Source: Aerococcaceae bacterium DSM 111176 (GTDB lineage: Bacteria > Bacillota > Bacilli > Lactobacillales > Aerococcaceae). From it: DNA of 32,704 bases. The notes beneath the pieces were generated by a model. That model had not been told where the DNA came from. It saw nothing but the letters and a program-made list of their open reading frames with translations, and made no database searches. The position numbers were made by a program, and so were the translations under genes. The stretch is taken from NCBI GenBank assembly GCA_015863215.1, contig JACBXN010000024.1, forward strand, positions 1 to 32,704. The letters run 5' to 3'. Of this stretch, positions 1-7,508 are shown piece after piece (positions within the stretch are counted from its first letter, which is position 1; each line of letters begins with the position of its first letter).

Positions 1-1
1 A

Positions 2-439
2 ATAACTCCTGTCTTTCCCTACACACGTCCCAGAAAAAAACCTGAGAATCGCGATGTTGTTTACGATGAATATTACGATTGTTATCTTGACGAAAATAAT
101 GTTGTTCATCATTATCTGACTACCGCACGAGATGGTTATCGACAATATCGAGCTTCCAAAGAAGACCAAGAAAAATTTAATAATTATCGCGTCATTACAC
201 GCCATGTTTGGCAAGATGCGTTGGAAACATGCGAAGAAATTCGACACTCAGATGGTATGAGAGACTTGTATCGTCAAAGGAAGGAAACAATCGAACGCCA
301 GTTTGGCACTGCTAAGGAACACCATGGCTTTAGATACACTCATTTAGTGGGTAAAGAGCTGATGGAGTTTAAAGCAGGGCTTACTTATGCCTGCATAAAC
401 ATGAAAAAACTCGCAATACTACTAGATAATCGAGGCTAA
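2..439 (+). CDS. IS1182-type transposase, C-terminal part (5' cut by window edge)
   Basis: The frame is open from base 2 to the TAA near 439 with no start inside the window, so this is the C-terminal part (about 145 residues) of a larger protein. It carries the features of the end of an IS1182/DDE transposase: a Pro/Arg/Lys-rich stretch (YTRPRKKPENRD), a basic segment, the glutamate-bearing block RQRKETIERQFGTAKEHHG, and a conserved tail ending in INMKKLAILL. The glutamate in ERQFG is likely the third member of the DDE triad. Known role of the family: cut-and-paste transposition in the nucleoid. Whether the element is intact cannot be seen. No obvious terminal inverted repeat was recognised to its right. 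Confidence 0.8.
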   Translation: MTPVFPYTRPRKKPENRDVVYDEYYDCYLDENNVVHHYLTTARDGYRQYRASKEDQEKFNNYRVITRHVWQDALETCEEIRHSDGMRDLYRQRKETIERQFGTAKEHHGFRYTHLVGKELMEFKAGLTYACINMKKLAILLDNRG

Positions 440-491
440 TAGGCTTCGTTTTTTTATTTGTATGCCAATATTAATTTTAATCAACAAAATA

Positions 492-521
492 CCCGAGTTG
501 AATGAGCTTCAACTCGGGTTT
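492..521 (+). terminator. Terminator after the transposase
   Basis: CCCGAGTTGAA and TTCAACTCGGG form an 11-bp perfect stem around a 5-base loop, followed by TTTGT. It lies about 50 bases after the transposase stop and is the natural end of that transcript. The following GTCTACGG word also occurs in the terminator near 28,745. Confidence 0.7.
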
Positions 522-533
522 GTCTACGGTCTG

Positions 534-553
534 AGAGTCGCCCAAGCGACTCT
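534..553. repeat. Module C palindrome (AGAGTCGC..GCGACTCT)
   Basis: A solitary copy of the third module of the composite palindrome family: 8-bp arms around CCAA, followed by TACCTCTT as in the other copies. The sequence from about 560 to 650 is a direct repeat of about 2,568-2,655, and both copies lie just left of a structured element of the family seen at 689 and 2692. Confidence 0.7.
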
Positions 554-688
554 ACCTCTTAAATGCTCTAATACAAACAAATTCCCCAATACCAACCCAA
601 ATCTCTCACCAACCACGGGACTCTCCCTTCCCAAAGAAGTTGAGGTTTAGTATTTATTACAAAAAAATAATTAGAATTCTAACTACTT

Positions 689-862
689 AATTTGCGCAAT
701 ACAGCTCAGCATTTTCCTGTGGGAAAAAAGGGATTTTGGCGTAGCGTAGTATTTCTTGTGCGAAGCACTTAGAAATACTCTAGCCAAAATAGTCCGAAAT
801 AGCCAAAGGCTATGAAGGCGCCCCCCACAGAGAAAATGCTGAGCTGTATGAAGCAAATTCCA
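689..862 (-). repeat. Structured 3'-UTR element, copy 1
   Basis: Outer arms at 699-716 (ATACAGCTCAGCATTTTC) and 832-849 are exact reverse complements. Inside are a GTGGG/CCCAC pairing, a TTTTGGC/GCCAAAA stem (734-740 with 783-789), an AGTATTTCT/AGAAATACT stem (748-756 with 771-779) capped by GTGCGAAGCAC, and a small ATAGCC-AAA-GGCTAT hairpin. Conserved TTTGCG and GCAAATT blocks flank the arms. Read on the minus strand it begins about 30 nt after the stop codon of the hydrolase that ends at 891, so it would sit in that gene's 3' UTR. It may act as a terminator, an mRNA stabiliser or a processed small RNA; the function is inferred only. Confidence 0.75.
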
Positions 863-890
863 TACAAAACTAATAAACTCTCTTAATCTC

Positions 891-1922
891 CTAATGCCAC
901 TCCTCCAACTTCTCCAACACTACCTCATTCATCAACGCACTCGCCTCAGCGTTCGCCTCTTCACTACCACCCATATTCAACAACATACCACCAGCACCAA
1001 GCACACCCTTACCTCTAAACAAATGCCCAGCATCCTCATAAACATGCAACTCCGCATCCGGCTTAGCCTCCACAATCAACTCACCCATCTGCTTCGACGG
1101 CCACATCTGATCATCACCACCCGCAAAAATTAACACTTCCGCAGCGCTATCCTCAATCGGAATCCGCGCCTCATCACGATTACTCGCATTATTTAACAAA
1201 GGCTCATACGTCGAATTATACGTAATCGGCGCATAACTAATCATCGGCCAAACCGTCTCAGAAATATAAGGCCAAGGATCCGCATCCCTAAAGGACAAGT
1301 AAGGCAACTCTGCGCCTTCATAAGTCCAAGTAGACCCCTCCGTTTGACCCAGCCCCTGATAATTATGAGAAGCCGGAGCCATTAATATAACATTATCAAC
1401 CTCATCGAAGCGACTCGCAACATTCGCCGCATACTCTGCCCCCTTCGATGCACCGTAAAGCGTGATTATATCTGCATTCTCCGCATTACTTTCCACCCAA
1501 GAAAGCGTCTCTTCAAATTGATCAATCGGCACTTCAATTAACATATTCTCCTGATTATCCTGCCCGAAAAAGAACAGCGCCAACGTCTCGTAACCCTGCT
1601 GCGCCAAGTTTAGCGCCACATCATACCCAGGCGACCCCTCAGAACCACCATAAGTAATCACAATCCCATCATGCTGCGGGTCATCCGGCACCATATGAAA
1701 TCCCTGCGTCGACCCATCCTGAACCTTCGTAATCGAAACGCCCTCCGCCTCAGTCGGATAAACATCCATATTCCGCACATCCACATAATGCTCCGGCGTC
1801 CCCTCAGCCTGTTCATACTCCGAAAAACGCTGCCCATTAAACATCCGCAGCCCAAAAATCGCCAACCCAACAACCAACAGCACCATCACAACGCTCAGCA
1901 AAAATTTCCCTAACTTTTTCAT
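891..1922 (-). CDS. Membrane-anchored acyl-CoA thioesterase-like alpha/beta hydrolase (BAAT_C type)
   Basis: A 343-residue protein with an N-terminal hydrophobic anchor (residues about 7-27), which places the catalytic domain outside the membrane unless it is a cleaved signal. The alpha/beta-hydrolase triad is visible: nucleophile elbow GASKG (Ser159), Asp270 or 271 in GGDDQMW, and His300 in EDAGHLF. These motifs and the length match the C-terminal domain of bile-acid-CoA:amino acid N-acyltransferase/acyl-CoA thioesterases, here lacking the usual N-terminal thioesterase domain. The substrate is unknown. AGGGGG precedes the ATG. A cre-like site lies at 2004-2017, which suggests catabolite control. 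A paralogue with the same motifs lies at 19103-20152. The mRNA is rich in G-ending codons. Confidence 0.8.
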   Translation of the reverse strand: MKKLGKFLLSVVMVLLVVGLAIFGLRMFNGQRFSEYEQAEGTPEHYVDVRNMDVYPTEAEGVSITKVQDGSTQGFHMVPDDPQHDGIVITYGGSEGSPGYDVALNLAQQGYETLALFFFGQDNQENMLIEVPIDQFEETLSWVESNAENADIITLYGASKGAEYAANVASRFDEVDNVILMAPASHNYQGLGQTEGSTWTYEGAELPYLSFRDADPWPYISETVWPMISYAPITYNSTYEPLLNNASNRDEARIPIEDSAAEVLIFAGGDDQMWPSKQMGELIVEAKPDAELHVYEDAGHLFRGKGVLGAGGMLLNMGGSEEANAEASALMNEVVLEKLEEWH

Positions 1923-2003
1923 CCCAATGACCCCCTGTCATGATGAAAATCATATATAATCGTCACATTTATCTCTTTTAGTATACCTCTAAACACATTT
2001 CAT

Positions 2004-2017
2004 TACAAACGCTTACA
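2004..2017 (-). promoter_or_regulatory. cre-like site upstream of the hydrolase
   Basis: On the minus strand the site reads TGTAAGCGTTTGTA, two mismatches from the CcpA consensus TGWAANCGNTNWCA. It lies about 80 bp upstream of the ATG at 1922, near the expected promoter. CcpA binding is inferred. Confidence 0.45.
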
Positions 2018-2113
2018 GCTGTTCTTGGGGAAGTATAGCTCAAGAATAAAAAAGACCAACTCCGATCAAAAGGACATAATAAATGCATCTTTAAAAAACA
2101 GCCCAGTTCCCTA

Positions 2114-2426
2114 CGATGCAACATCTTGGTACATCGACAACTACTCAACCCTCATCGATATAACAACTTGGTACATCAACAACTACTAAACTATAATCGA
2201 TACAACAACTTGGTGCATCGACAACTACTCAACCCTAATCGATGCAACAACTTGGTACATCGACAACTACTCACCCTAAATCGATGCAACAACTTGGTAC
2301 ATCGACAACTACTCACCCTAAATCGATGCAACAACTTGGTACATCAATACTAATTTCCTACACTCATGCACCAACTTGGTGCATCAATACTAATTTCCTA
2401 CACTCATGCACCAACTTGGTGCATCA
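2114..2426. repeat. Inverted-repeat array A (period 42, then 40 bp)
   Basis: Eight palindromic sites of the form CGATGCA-CAACTTGG-TRCATCG follow each other. The CTTGGT cores start at 2125, 2167, 2209, 2251, 2293, 2335, 2375 and 2415, giving periods of 42 bp (five times) and then 40 bp (twice). The last two units form the exact palindrome TGCACCAACTTGGTGCA. The short frames open across the array are low-complexity by-products and not genes. The array lies upstream of the hydrolase start and downstream of the small ORF at 2891. Confidence 0.85.
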
Positions 2427-2500
2427 ATTAATCACAACAAGCCCAATCTCAAGAAACCACTCTATCCCAGCCCCATACCAAACATTGGAATAAAAAAGAA

Positions 2501-2559
2501 GCTTTTAGGCCACGCCTAAAAGCCACCTCACTAAAAGAAAGGAGGCGCAAAACGCCTCC
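2501..2559. repeat. Composite palindrome: module B plus a variant C
   Basis: Module B is GCTTTTAGGC-CAC-GCCTAAAAGC (2501-2523). It is followed by GGAGGCG-CAAAA-CGCCTCC (2541-2559), which occupies the usual place of module C and is followed by the same TACCTCT tail but has different, still complementary, arms. This is evidence that pairing is kept rather than sequence. Confidence 0.7.
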
Positions 2560-2691
2560 TAACTACCTCTAAAAGTACAAACAAATTCCAAATACCAACC
2601 CAAATCTCTCACCAACCCCGGGACTCTCCCACCCAAAAGAAGATGAGATTTTATAAACTTTACCAGACATTAATTCCAATTCTAACTAATT

Positions 2692-2866
2692 AATTTGCGA
2701 AAGAAAGACGATATTTTTCCTGTGGGAGAAAGGGATTTTGGCGTAGCTTAAATTACCTTGGCGCGAAGCGCTTAGGTAATTTCTAGCCAAAATAGTCCGA
2801 AATAACCGAAGGTTATGAAGGCGCCCCCCACAGAGAAAAATATCGTCTTTCTGCAGCAAATTCCAT
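2692..2866 (-). repeat. Structured 3'-UTR element, copy 2
   Basis: Same architecture as the copy at 689, with different outer arms: AGAAAGACGATATTTTTC at 2702-2719 pairs exactly with 2835-2852. The core (CTGTGGG, GGGATTTTGGCGTAGC, GCCAAAATAGTCCGAAATA, GGCGCCCCCCACAGAG) is nearly identical to the first copy. The internal stems carry compensatory changes (AAATTACCT with AGGTAATTT, GGCGCGAAGCGC loop, ATAACC-GAA-GGTTAT). On the minus strand it starts about 25 nt after the stop of the small ORF at 2891. Confidence 0.75.
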
Positions 2867-2890
2867 ACTAACTTAAATCCCTAAACCATC

Positions 2891-3079
2891 CTAAGGTTTA
2901 TAAATCTCATCATCCACCAACATTACAATCTGCCCATCCTCGCCTTCTCCACCAGCCTGATCCGTCGGCACAACCCTCTTAGAATCCTTCGCCAACTTCT
3001 CCTCCAACTGCTGAATAAAATCTAACTCAGCCTGAGCGTCCCGCTCACCAAACGTAAACTCCTTAGAATCTTCACTCAT
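2891..3079 (-). CDS. Small acidic protein of unknown function
   Basis: A 62-residue acidic, probably helical protein (the QLEEKLAKDSK region) with no cysteines and no membrane segment. It begins with ATG 31 bp after the M42 peptidase stop on the same strand, so the two are probably co-transcribed. The ribosome site (AGGGTAG) is weak, which would suit translational coupling. No family was recognised. Position between an operon partner and a structured 3' element supports a real gene, but the short length leaves doubt. Confidence 0.5.
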   Translation of the reverse strand: MSEDSKEFTFGERDAQAELDFIQQLEEKLAKDSKRVVPTDQAGGEGEDGQIVMLVDDEIYKP

Positions 3080-3110
3080 AAAATATCTACCCTACTTTCC
3101 CTAAAAATAA

Positions 3111-4169
3111 TTAATCCATCGAAGCCGTCAAATACGCCTCGACCAAATTGTAAGTCGCGTTGACCGAATCGATGTGTGTGCGCTCGTAAGCGTGGCTCGC
3201 GTCAATCCCAGCGCCGCAAAGCCCGTGGCGCACGTCCGCACCCGCACGCATCGCAGCCGACGCGTCCGAACCGTAATGCGGATAAATATCCAGCTGATAC
3301 GGGATTTCCGCCGCCTCACATAACTCCACAAACTGGTTGCGAAGCCCCAAATGATACGGCCCCGACGCATCCTTTACGCAAATCGACACCGAATGCTCGT
3401 CCGTCTGCTGATCCGTCCCCATCGCACCCATATCGACCGCCAAATACTCCTCAACCGCCGGGTCGATATTCGAATTCCCGCCGTAGCCGATTTCCTCATT
3501 ATTCGAAATATAAAAATGCGTCGAATGCGCCAGTTCAACTTCCCCAGCAGCCACCTTTTCAATTATTTCTAAAAGTATGGCAACACTGACCTTGTCGTCC
3601 AGATGACGTGATTTGATGTAACCTGTATCGTAGATTTCAGTGCGGGGGTCGAAGCTAATAAAGTCGCCCACACGAATGCCTAAGGCCTCAACGTCTTCTT
3701 TCGTTTTGGCAATATGGTCCAGACGTATTTCCATGTTGTCTTGATTACGCTCAGCAGTAGCGGAATCGCTGTAGACGTGGACACTGGTTTGTTTGAGTAA
3801 CACCGTTCCTTGATATTTCTCGTTGGTTAACGAACTATGGATTGTCACATAATTGCCGTCAATCGAATGATAAGTAAAGCCACCGATGCGGTCCATCTTC
3901 AAGCGCCCATCTGGTTTAATGGCACGCACAATCCCACCGAGTGTGTCGACGTGTGCTGTGACAAATCGGTGACGCGCTGTGTCACGGCCCGGCATCGTGA
4001 TGAGGAGTCCACCTTTTGGTGTTAAGTCATGGGCAATGTTTTGTGCGGTGAGTTGCGCTTGGATGTGGTCCATGATGTCGTAGGTGTAGCCGGTGGGTGA
4101 TGGGATGGTGGTGAGGTCTTTGATGCGTTCGAGGCGTGTGCGGTTTTCTGGTGATAGTTGTGTGTTCAT
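3111..4169 (-). CDS. M42 family metallo-aminopeptidase (FrvX/YsdC/PepA-like)
   Basis: A 352-residue cytosolic dinuclear-metal aminopeptidase that removes N-terminal residues from peptides and usually assembles into a dodecameric tetrahedron. Family residues are present: H73 and D75 in TAHVDT, D191/D192 in HLDDK, the E225-E226 pair in NNEEIG, D246 in AVDMG, and His residues in the C-terminal HAYERTH block. The start at 4169 is preferred over an upstream in-frame codon at 4226 because AAAAGGAG precedes it and a consensus promoter (-10 at 4198-4203) lies between the two. Codon choice changes along the gene: the 5' part uses C-ending codons and the 3' part G-ending ones, with the change near a copy of AAAGTATGG at 3572. 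Confidence 0.88.
   Translation of the reverse strand: MNTQLSPENRTRLERIKDLTTIPSPTGYTYDIMDHIQAQLTAQNIAHDLTPKGGLLITMPGRDTARHRFVTAHVDTLGGIVRAIKPDGRLKMDRIGGFTYHSIDGNYVTIHSSLTNEKYQGTVLLKQTSVHVYSDSATAERNQDNMEIRLDHIAKTKEDVEALGIRVGDFISFDPRTEIYDTGYIKSRHLDDKVSVAILLEIIEKVAAGEVELAHSTHFYISNNEEIGYGGNSNIDPAVEEYLAVDMGAMGTDQQTDEHSVSICVKDASGPYHLGLRNQFVELCEAAEIPYQLDIYPHYGSDASAAMRAGADVRHGLCGAGIDASHAYERTHIDSVNATYNLVEAYLTASMD
3572..3580 (+). repeat. Over-represented 9-mer AAAGTATGG (one of seven copies)
   Basis: The word AAAGTATGG, mostly extended to G(R)AAAGTATGGCA, occurs at 3572-3580(+), 6467-6475(-), 9981-9989(-), 10188-10196(+), 16210-16218(+), 17756-17764(-) and 26336-26344(+). There is an 8-base match at 12383-12390(-) and a one-base-insertion variant near 19353(+). 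Copies lie in both orientations, both inside genes and between them, which argues against a promoter element. By chance fewer than one copy would be expected in this length. Confidence 0.6.
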
Positions 4170-4197
4170 GTGAATGCTCCTTTTCTTGTCATGTTTA

Positions 4198-4226
4198 ATT
4201 ATAGGCAAATTAAGCGGTTTCGACAA
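4198..4226 (-). promoter_or_regulatory. Promoter of the M42 gene
   Basis: On the minus strand TTGTCG (4221-4226), a 17-base spacer and TATAAT (4198-4203) form a near-consensus sigma-A promoter. The predicted leader is about 20 nt. This promoter fixes the ATG at 4169 as the start. Confidence 0.75.
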
Positions 4227-4264
4227 GGTGAAGCCATTGAAAAAGAATGTATTTTGAAGCTCAG

Positions 4265-4456
4265 ATGATTCGCTGATCTACGAGGAAAGGGGCATTCATT
4301 TTTTTGCCGTGGGACCGTCTTCTGCTTTCTGCGAAAGCTCCAGACTCTCCTAGCTATTGAATCTGTTAGCTCACTTCGTTCGCACAGATTCTAATACGCT
4401 AGTCGTCCAAAATTTCACGGCAAATGAATGCCCCTTTTCTCTTCGATCTGCTTAAT
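4265..4456 (+). repeat. Structured element, second type, copy 1
   Basis: Outer arms at 4286-4311 (AAAGGGGCATTCATT...TGCCGTG) and 4416-4438 pair, and the pairing continues outward through GATCTRCGAG/CTTCGATCTGC. Inside are GGAC...GTCC, CTAGC/GCTAG, GAATCTGT/ACAGATTC and a CTTCG-type loop. This is the same nested plan as the elements at 689, 2692 and 15063 when those are read on the minus strand. A T-run follows. Unlike the other copies it does not follow a gene on its own strand; it lies upstream of the divergent M42 gene. Confidence 0.7.
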
Positions 4457-4800
4457 TTGTAATTAGATTTTTGTTGGTATCAAATACCATTTAATTGCGG
4501 GGGAAGGGAGAAATCGGGGAACTGCTGGGGATTGGTTTTTGATTTGGGGTTGTATGAATTTGCTTTGGTGCTTTGGCTCGCAAATTATTTTGTGGGTGGT
4601 TTCTATTTGGTGGTGGTATGAGTTTTGGGTTACTTCGGGAATATTAAGTGTGTGGGGGTGCTGGGATTGGGGTTTGTTGTAGGATTTTAGATCTATGGTT
4701 AGTGTGGTGGTCAATTTCTGGGGAAATTGACTTCTTTTGTTGGGGAGGTTGCTTTAGGCTAGGGCCTAAAGCTTTATTCTTAGAGTTGGTAGATGCTATT
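4457..4800 (+). repeat. G/T-rich dispersed repeat, left copy
   Basis: This non-coding G/T-rich stretch is repeated, diverged, at about 9,197-9,530. Shared blocks include TTTGCTTTGGTGCTTTGGCT, GTGGGTGGTTTCTATTTGGT and TTTTAGATCTATGG. Together with the preceding structured element the repeated unit is about 530 bp and direct. Short open frames within it lack ribosome sites. It ends with modules A (4710-4731) and B (4751-4772) of the composite palindrome. Confidence 0.7.
4710..4772. repeat. Composite palindrome, modules A-B
   Basis: GTCAATTTC-TGGG-GAAATTGAC is followed after about 20 bases by GCTTTAGGC-TAGG-GCCTAAAGC. Module C is absent. Confidence 0.75.
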
Positions 4801-4838
4801 GGAGGTGGTTTAAAATTGTCCTCTGAAATTTAAAGAGT

Positions 4839-4976
4839 ATTTATACTAGTGCGTATAAAATGTACCCTGATTTTTTAGAGTTTTTATACGATCGTATAAA
4901 AAGTGCCCTGATTTTTTAGTGTATTTATACGATCGTATAAAAAGTGCCTTGATTTTTAAGAGTATTTATACGATCG
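4839..4976. repeat. Inverted-repeat array K (period 41-43 bp)
   Basis: Four sites start at 4841, 4884, 4925 and 4966. The two central ones are TTTATACGATCGTATAAA, a perfect palindrome. The spacers share the AGTGCCCTGATTTTTTAG theme. Confidence 0.85.
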
Positions 4977-5002
4977 CTACAATTTGAGGTGCTAAGATTT
5001 TG

Positions 5003-5120
5003 ATTTGGTGAGGGGTTTTAGATCTATGGTTAGTGAGATGGTCAATTTCTGGGGAAATTGACTTTTTTTGTTGGGGAGGTAGCTTTAGGCTGGGGCCTAA
5101 AGCTGTATTCCGAGAGTTGG
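5003..5120. repeat. Third, partial copy of the G/T-rich repeat with modules A-B
   Basis: TTTTAGATCTATGG is followed by module A (5041-5062) and module B (5081-5104), matching the right end of the repeats at 4710 and 9445. It lies immediately before the terminator of the cyclase-like gene. Confidence 0.7.
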
Positions 5121-5150
5121 CGGATGCTTTCGGTGTTGGTTGTGGGGATG

Positions 5151-5197
5151 AAAAAAAGGATGAGCGTCGTGTCCTAAATGCAGACTCCTTGCTCATC
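5151..5197 (-). terminator. Terminator of the cyclase-like gene
   Basis: On the minus strand GATGAGC (from 5197) pairs with GCTCATC (to 5159) around a 25-base loop, followed by CTTTTTTTTC. It lies 16 bases after the stop codon at 5213. Confidence 0.7.
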
Positions 5198-5212
5198 TCT
5201 TTTAGTGTTCTT

Positions 5213-5950
5213 TTAATTTGGTACTACTGCGAAGGCTTCGACTGTGAATCCTGATGCGTCGCGGATGTGTGGAACGGCGATGACGATGATGCCGCCTCGG
5301 GTTGGGACTTGATCTAAGTTGGTTAATAATTCAACTTGGTACTTGTCTTGTTCTAGCCAGAATAGTTCGCAGTCTAGGAAACCGGCTTTGGCATATTCTT
5401 TTCCTGAGTCGGTATTGATTGTTTCGTGTCCGATGGCTGTGACATTTTTGCTGGCTAAATATTTTAGGCCGGACATTGACCAACCTGGGGTACATGAGAC
5501 ACCTGCGTCATCGACATTATTGAAGGCAACGGGATCTGCGAAGCGTTTAGACCAGCCGGTAGATATTGCGACAAAGTCACCCGCTTCAATTTGTCCGTGT
5601 TCTGCTTCGTATGCTGTTATTACTTCTTCTGTTACTGAAAAGTTGGGATCTTTTGCAACTTCATCTTCAAAGTGCAGTACATAAATGGGTAAAATACGTT
5701 CTTCGATATCGATCTCGTTTAATTTGCGTTTACCTTTAGCAAAGTGATATGGCGCATCAATGTGCGTTCCGTACTGCGACCCAATTGTAATTTCTTGTGC
5801 TAAGAAACCACCGTCATCAATCGTTGCGAGTGTTTTATACGCAATTGGCTGAAAAATTGGGAAATGCGGAATGCTTGGCTCTACATCATGGGTTAGATTA
5901 ATAATTTTGTTCTCTTTTAACACTTTCAATGCCTCTAATACTTGACTCAT
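5213..5950 (-). CDS. Cyclase/kynurenine formamidase-like metal-dependent hydrolase
   Basis: A 245-residue protein of the cyclase family (PF04199 type), which includes KynB-like arylformamidases and related amidases. The signature GTHIDAPYHF (residues 61-70) supplies His63, Asp65 and His69 as metal ligands. A further GHETINTDSG block matches the second conserved region. The substrate cannot be told, and no tryptophan catabolism genes lie nearby. ATG is preceded by AGGAGGG, and a consensus promoter lies at 5986-6014. It is divergent from the TIM-barrel/PTS operon across array B, so the two units share an upstream region but no functional link is proven. Confidence 0.82.
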   Translation of the reverse strand: MSQVLEALKVLKENKIINLTHDVEPSIPHFPIFQPIAYKTLATIDDGGFLAQEITIGSQYGTHIDAPYHFAKGKRKLNEIDIEERILPIYVLHFEDEVAKDPNFSVTEEVITAYEAEHGQIEAGDFVAISTGWSKRFADPVAFNNVDDAGVSCTPGWSMSGLKYLASKNVTAIGHETINTDSGKEYAKAGFLDCELFWLEQDKYQVELLTNLDQVPTRGGIIVIAVPHIRDASGFTVEAFAVVPN

Positions 5951-5985
5951 TATATTGCCCTCCTAATTGGCTGTTGGTAATCTAC

Positions 5986-6014
5986 ATATTATTTGTTTGA
6001 ATTTCAAAAGTCAA
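5986..6014 (-). promoter_or_regulatory. Promoter of the cyclase-like gene with palindromic spacer
   Basis: On the minus strand TTGACT (6009-6014), a 17-base spacer and TAATAT (5986-5991). The spacer contains TTTGAAATTCAAA, an inverted repeat that could be an operator. Binding is inferred. Confidence 0.7.
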
Positions 6015-6080
6015 ACGATATGTTAGAAAATGATTAGATAACATGGTTTTTGTTAGAAAATGCTAAGTGTTTCTAGCTTA

Positions 6081-6454
6081 TTTTTGACAACCAAACCACT
6101 TCCATCAAAACTACAACTCCATTCCCATCCGAGTTTTGACAACCAGCCCTCTTCCATCAAAACTAGAATCCAATCCCCTTCCGAGTTTTGACAACCAACC
6201 CACTTCCATCAAAACTACAACTCCATTCCCATCTTAGTTTTGACAACAAACCAGATTCCATCAAAACTACAACTCCATTCCCATCTTATTTTTGACAACT
6301 AACCAATTTCCATCAAAACTAACCACCAATCCCCATCAGAGTTTTGACAACCAACCCTCTTCCATCAAAACTACAACTCCATTCCCATCGGAGTTTTGAC
6401 AACAAACCAGATTCCATCAAAACTAACCACCAACTCCCATCGGAGTTTTGACAA
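6081..6454. repeat. Inverted-repeat array B (period 52 bp)
   Basis: Eight units have their TTTTGACAA cores starting at 6081, 6133, 6185, 6237, 6289, 6341, 6393 and 6445, exactly 52 bp apart. In each complete unit AGTTTTGA and TCAAAACT face each other about 33 bp end to end, with TTCCAT before the right arm. The array fills the divergent region between the cyclase-like gene and the PTS operon. Confidence 0.9.
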
Positions 6455-6528
6455 TAATGCATAATGCCATACTTTCCCTTAGGCCTTCGGAACTATTAAT
6501 AAATTGTGTTTAATTTTGATACTTCCGC

Positions 6529-6557
6529 TTGAGTGTAAGCGCTTTATTATGTAGAAT
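6529..6557 (+). promoter_or_regulatory. PTS operon promoter overlapped by a cre-like site
   Basis: TTGAGT (6529-6534), a 17-base spacer and TAGAAT (6552-6557) form a promoter. TGTAAGCGCTTTAT (6534-6547) lies in the spacer and resembles the CcpA operator, the expected place for catabolite repression of a sugar operon. Confidence 0.65.
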
Positions 6558-6599
6558 TGGTACTAGATCATGTTAGTGATTTGGGGAGGAAGTGAAGAG

Positions 6600-7493
6600 A
6601 TGAAGCGATTGTTGGCGTGTGCTGCGAGTGATTTTGAGTCGATGTCGGGGAAGGATTTGGTTCGGTCGATTAAGGCGAGCGAGGGCCGGACGATTTTGGC
6701 GGAGACGGTTGTGACGGCTGCACCGCTGTTAGAGGGTATTTCAAATGGTGAAGTGATGGCGGCTTTTGGGGCTGATTTGCTTTGTATGAATGAATTTGAT
6801 GTATTCACGCAAGAGATTGTTGGGATGGAAGGTATCGATAACCCAATTCAGCAGTTGAAGGAGTGGACTGGGCGTCCGATTGGGATCAATTTGGAGCCAG
6901 TTAATCCGGATGATGAGGTGATGGATCAGAAAGTGACCATCTCGAATGGTCGGCAAGCGACTCCGGAGGCGTTTGAGCAGGCTCGGAAATTGGGCATTGA
7001 TTTTATTATGATTACTGCCAATCCGTCTACGGGTGTGACGAATCAGGGAATTCTGAATTCGATTAGTACGGCTATAGAGCACTATGGTGGCCCTATTTTT
7101 GCCGGGAAAATGCATGGTGCGGGGTCGGATGAGCCGGTTGTGCAAGAGGATTTATTGATTGAAATTATTGAAAAAGGTACCGATGGTGTCTTGATTCCAA
7201 CTGTTGGTACGGTGCCGGGGATTACGATTGAACAAACGCGCCAAATTACTGAGAAGATCCACAAATTGGGTGGCTTGGTGATGAATACGATTGGGACGAG
7301 CCAGGAGTCAGCGGATGAAGGAACGATTCGCCAGTTTGCATTGAATAATAAGCAAGTCGGTGCAGATATTCATCATATCGGTGACGGAGGCTACGGGCGG
7401 ATGGCTCCGCCGGAAAACATTACGGCGTTTTCGATTGCTATCCGTGGTAAACGCCATACTTTTGCTAGAATGGCACGGTCTATTAAACGTTAG
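6600..7493 (+). CDS. TIM-barrel protein of the 'PEP phosphonomutase-like' PTS-linked family
   Basis: A 297-residue cytosolic protein that reads as a beta/alpha barrel: alternating strands such as IGINLEP, FIMITANPSTGV, GVLIPTVGTVPG and the Gly-rich GDGGYGRMAPPENI near the end. I recognise it as the uncharacterised family often labelled PEP phosphonomutase-like (DUF7916 type), typically encoded next to a GlcNAc-type PTS permease, as here. The reaction is unknown; a sugar-phosphate aldolase or isomerase role is a guess from context. The start at 6600 is chosen over one at 6570 because GGGGAGGA lies 9-10 bases upstream. The PTS gene begins 15 bp after its stop, so they form an operon under the cre-overlapped promoter at 6529-6557. 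Confidence 0.7.
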   Translation: MKRLLACAASDFESMSGKDLVRSIKASEGRTILAETVVTAAPLLEGISNGEVMAAFGADLLCMNEFDVFTQEIVGMEGIDNPIQQLKEWTGRPIGINLEPVNPDDEVMDQKVTISNGRQATPEAFEQARKLGIDFIMITANPSTGVTNQGILNSISTAIEHYGGPIFAGKMHGAGSDEPVVQEDLLIEIIEKGTDGVLIPTVGTVPGITIEQTRQITEKIHKLGGLVMNTIGTSQESADEGTIRQFALNNKQVGADIHHIGDGGYGRMAPPENITAFSIAIRGKRHTFARMARSIKR

Positions 7494-7508
7494 TTAGGAG
7501 AAATTATT

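Noticed and set aside
689-862. Simple MITE with terminal inverted repeats
   Set aside because: Other copies keep the core but not the sequence of the outer arms, the opposite of what a transposase-recognised end would show. No target duplication was evident.
2126-2493. Repetitive frames rich in HRQLLNPNR or TSTTTHPKSMQQLG
   Set aside because: By-products of array A (42-bp period, also a multiple of three); no start signal.
3176-3589. 137-residue plus-strand frame within the M42 gene
   Set aside because: Pro/Arg/Ser-rich shadow opened by the C-rich composition; no ribosome site.
4463-5254. Several 60-85 residue frames in the G/T-rich repeats
   Set aside because: The same frames recur in the repeat copies as by-products; composition is skewed and ribosome sites are lacking.
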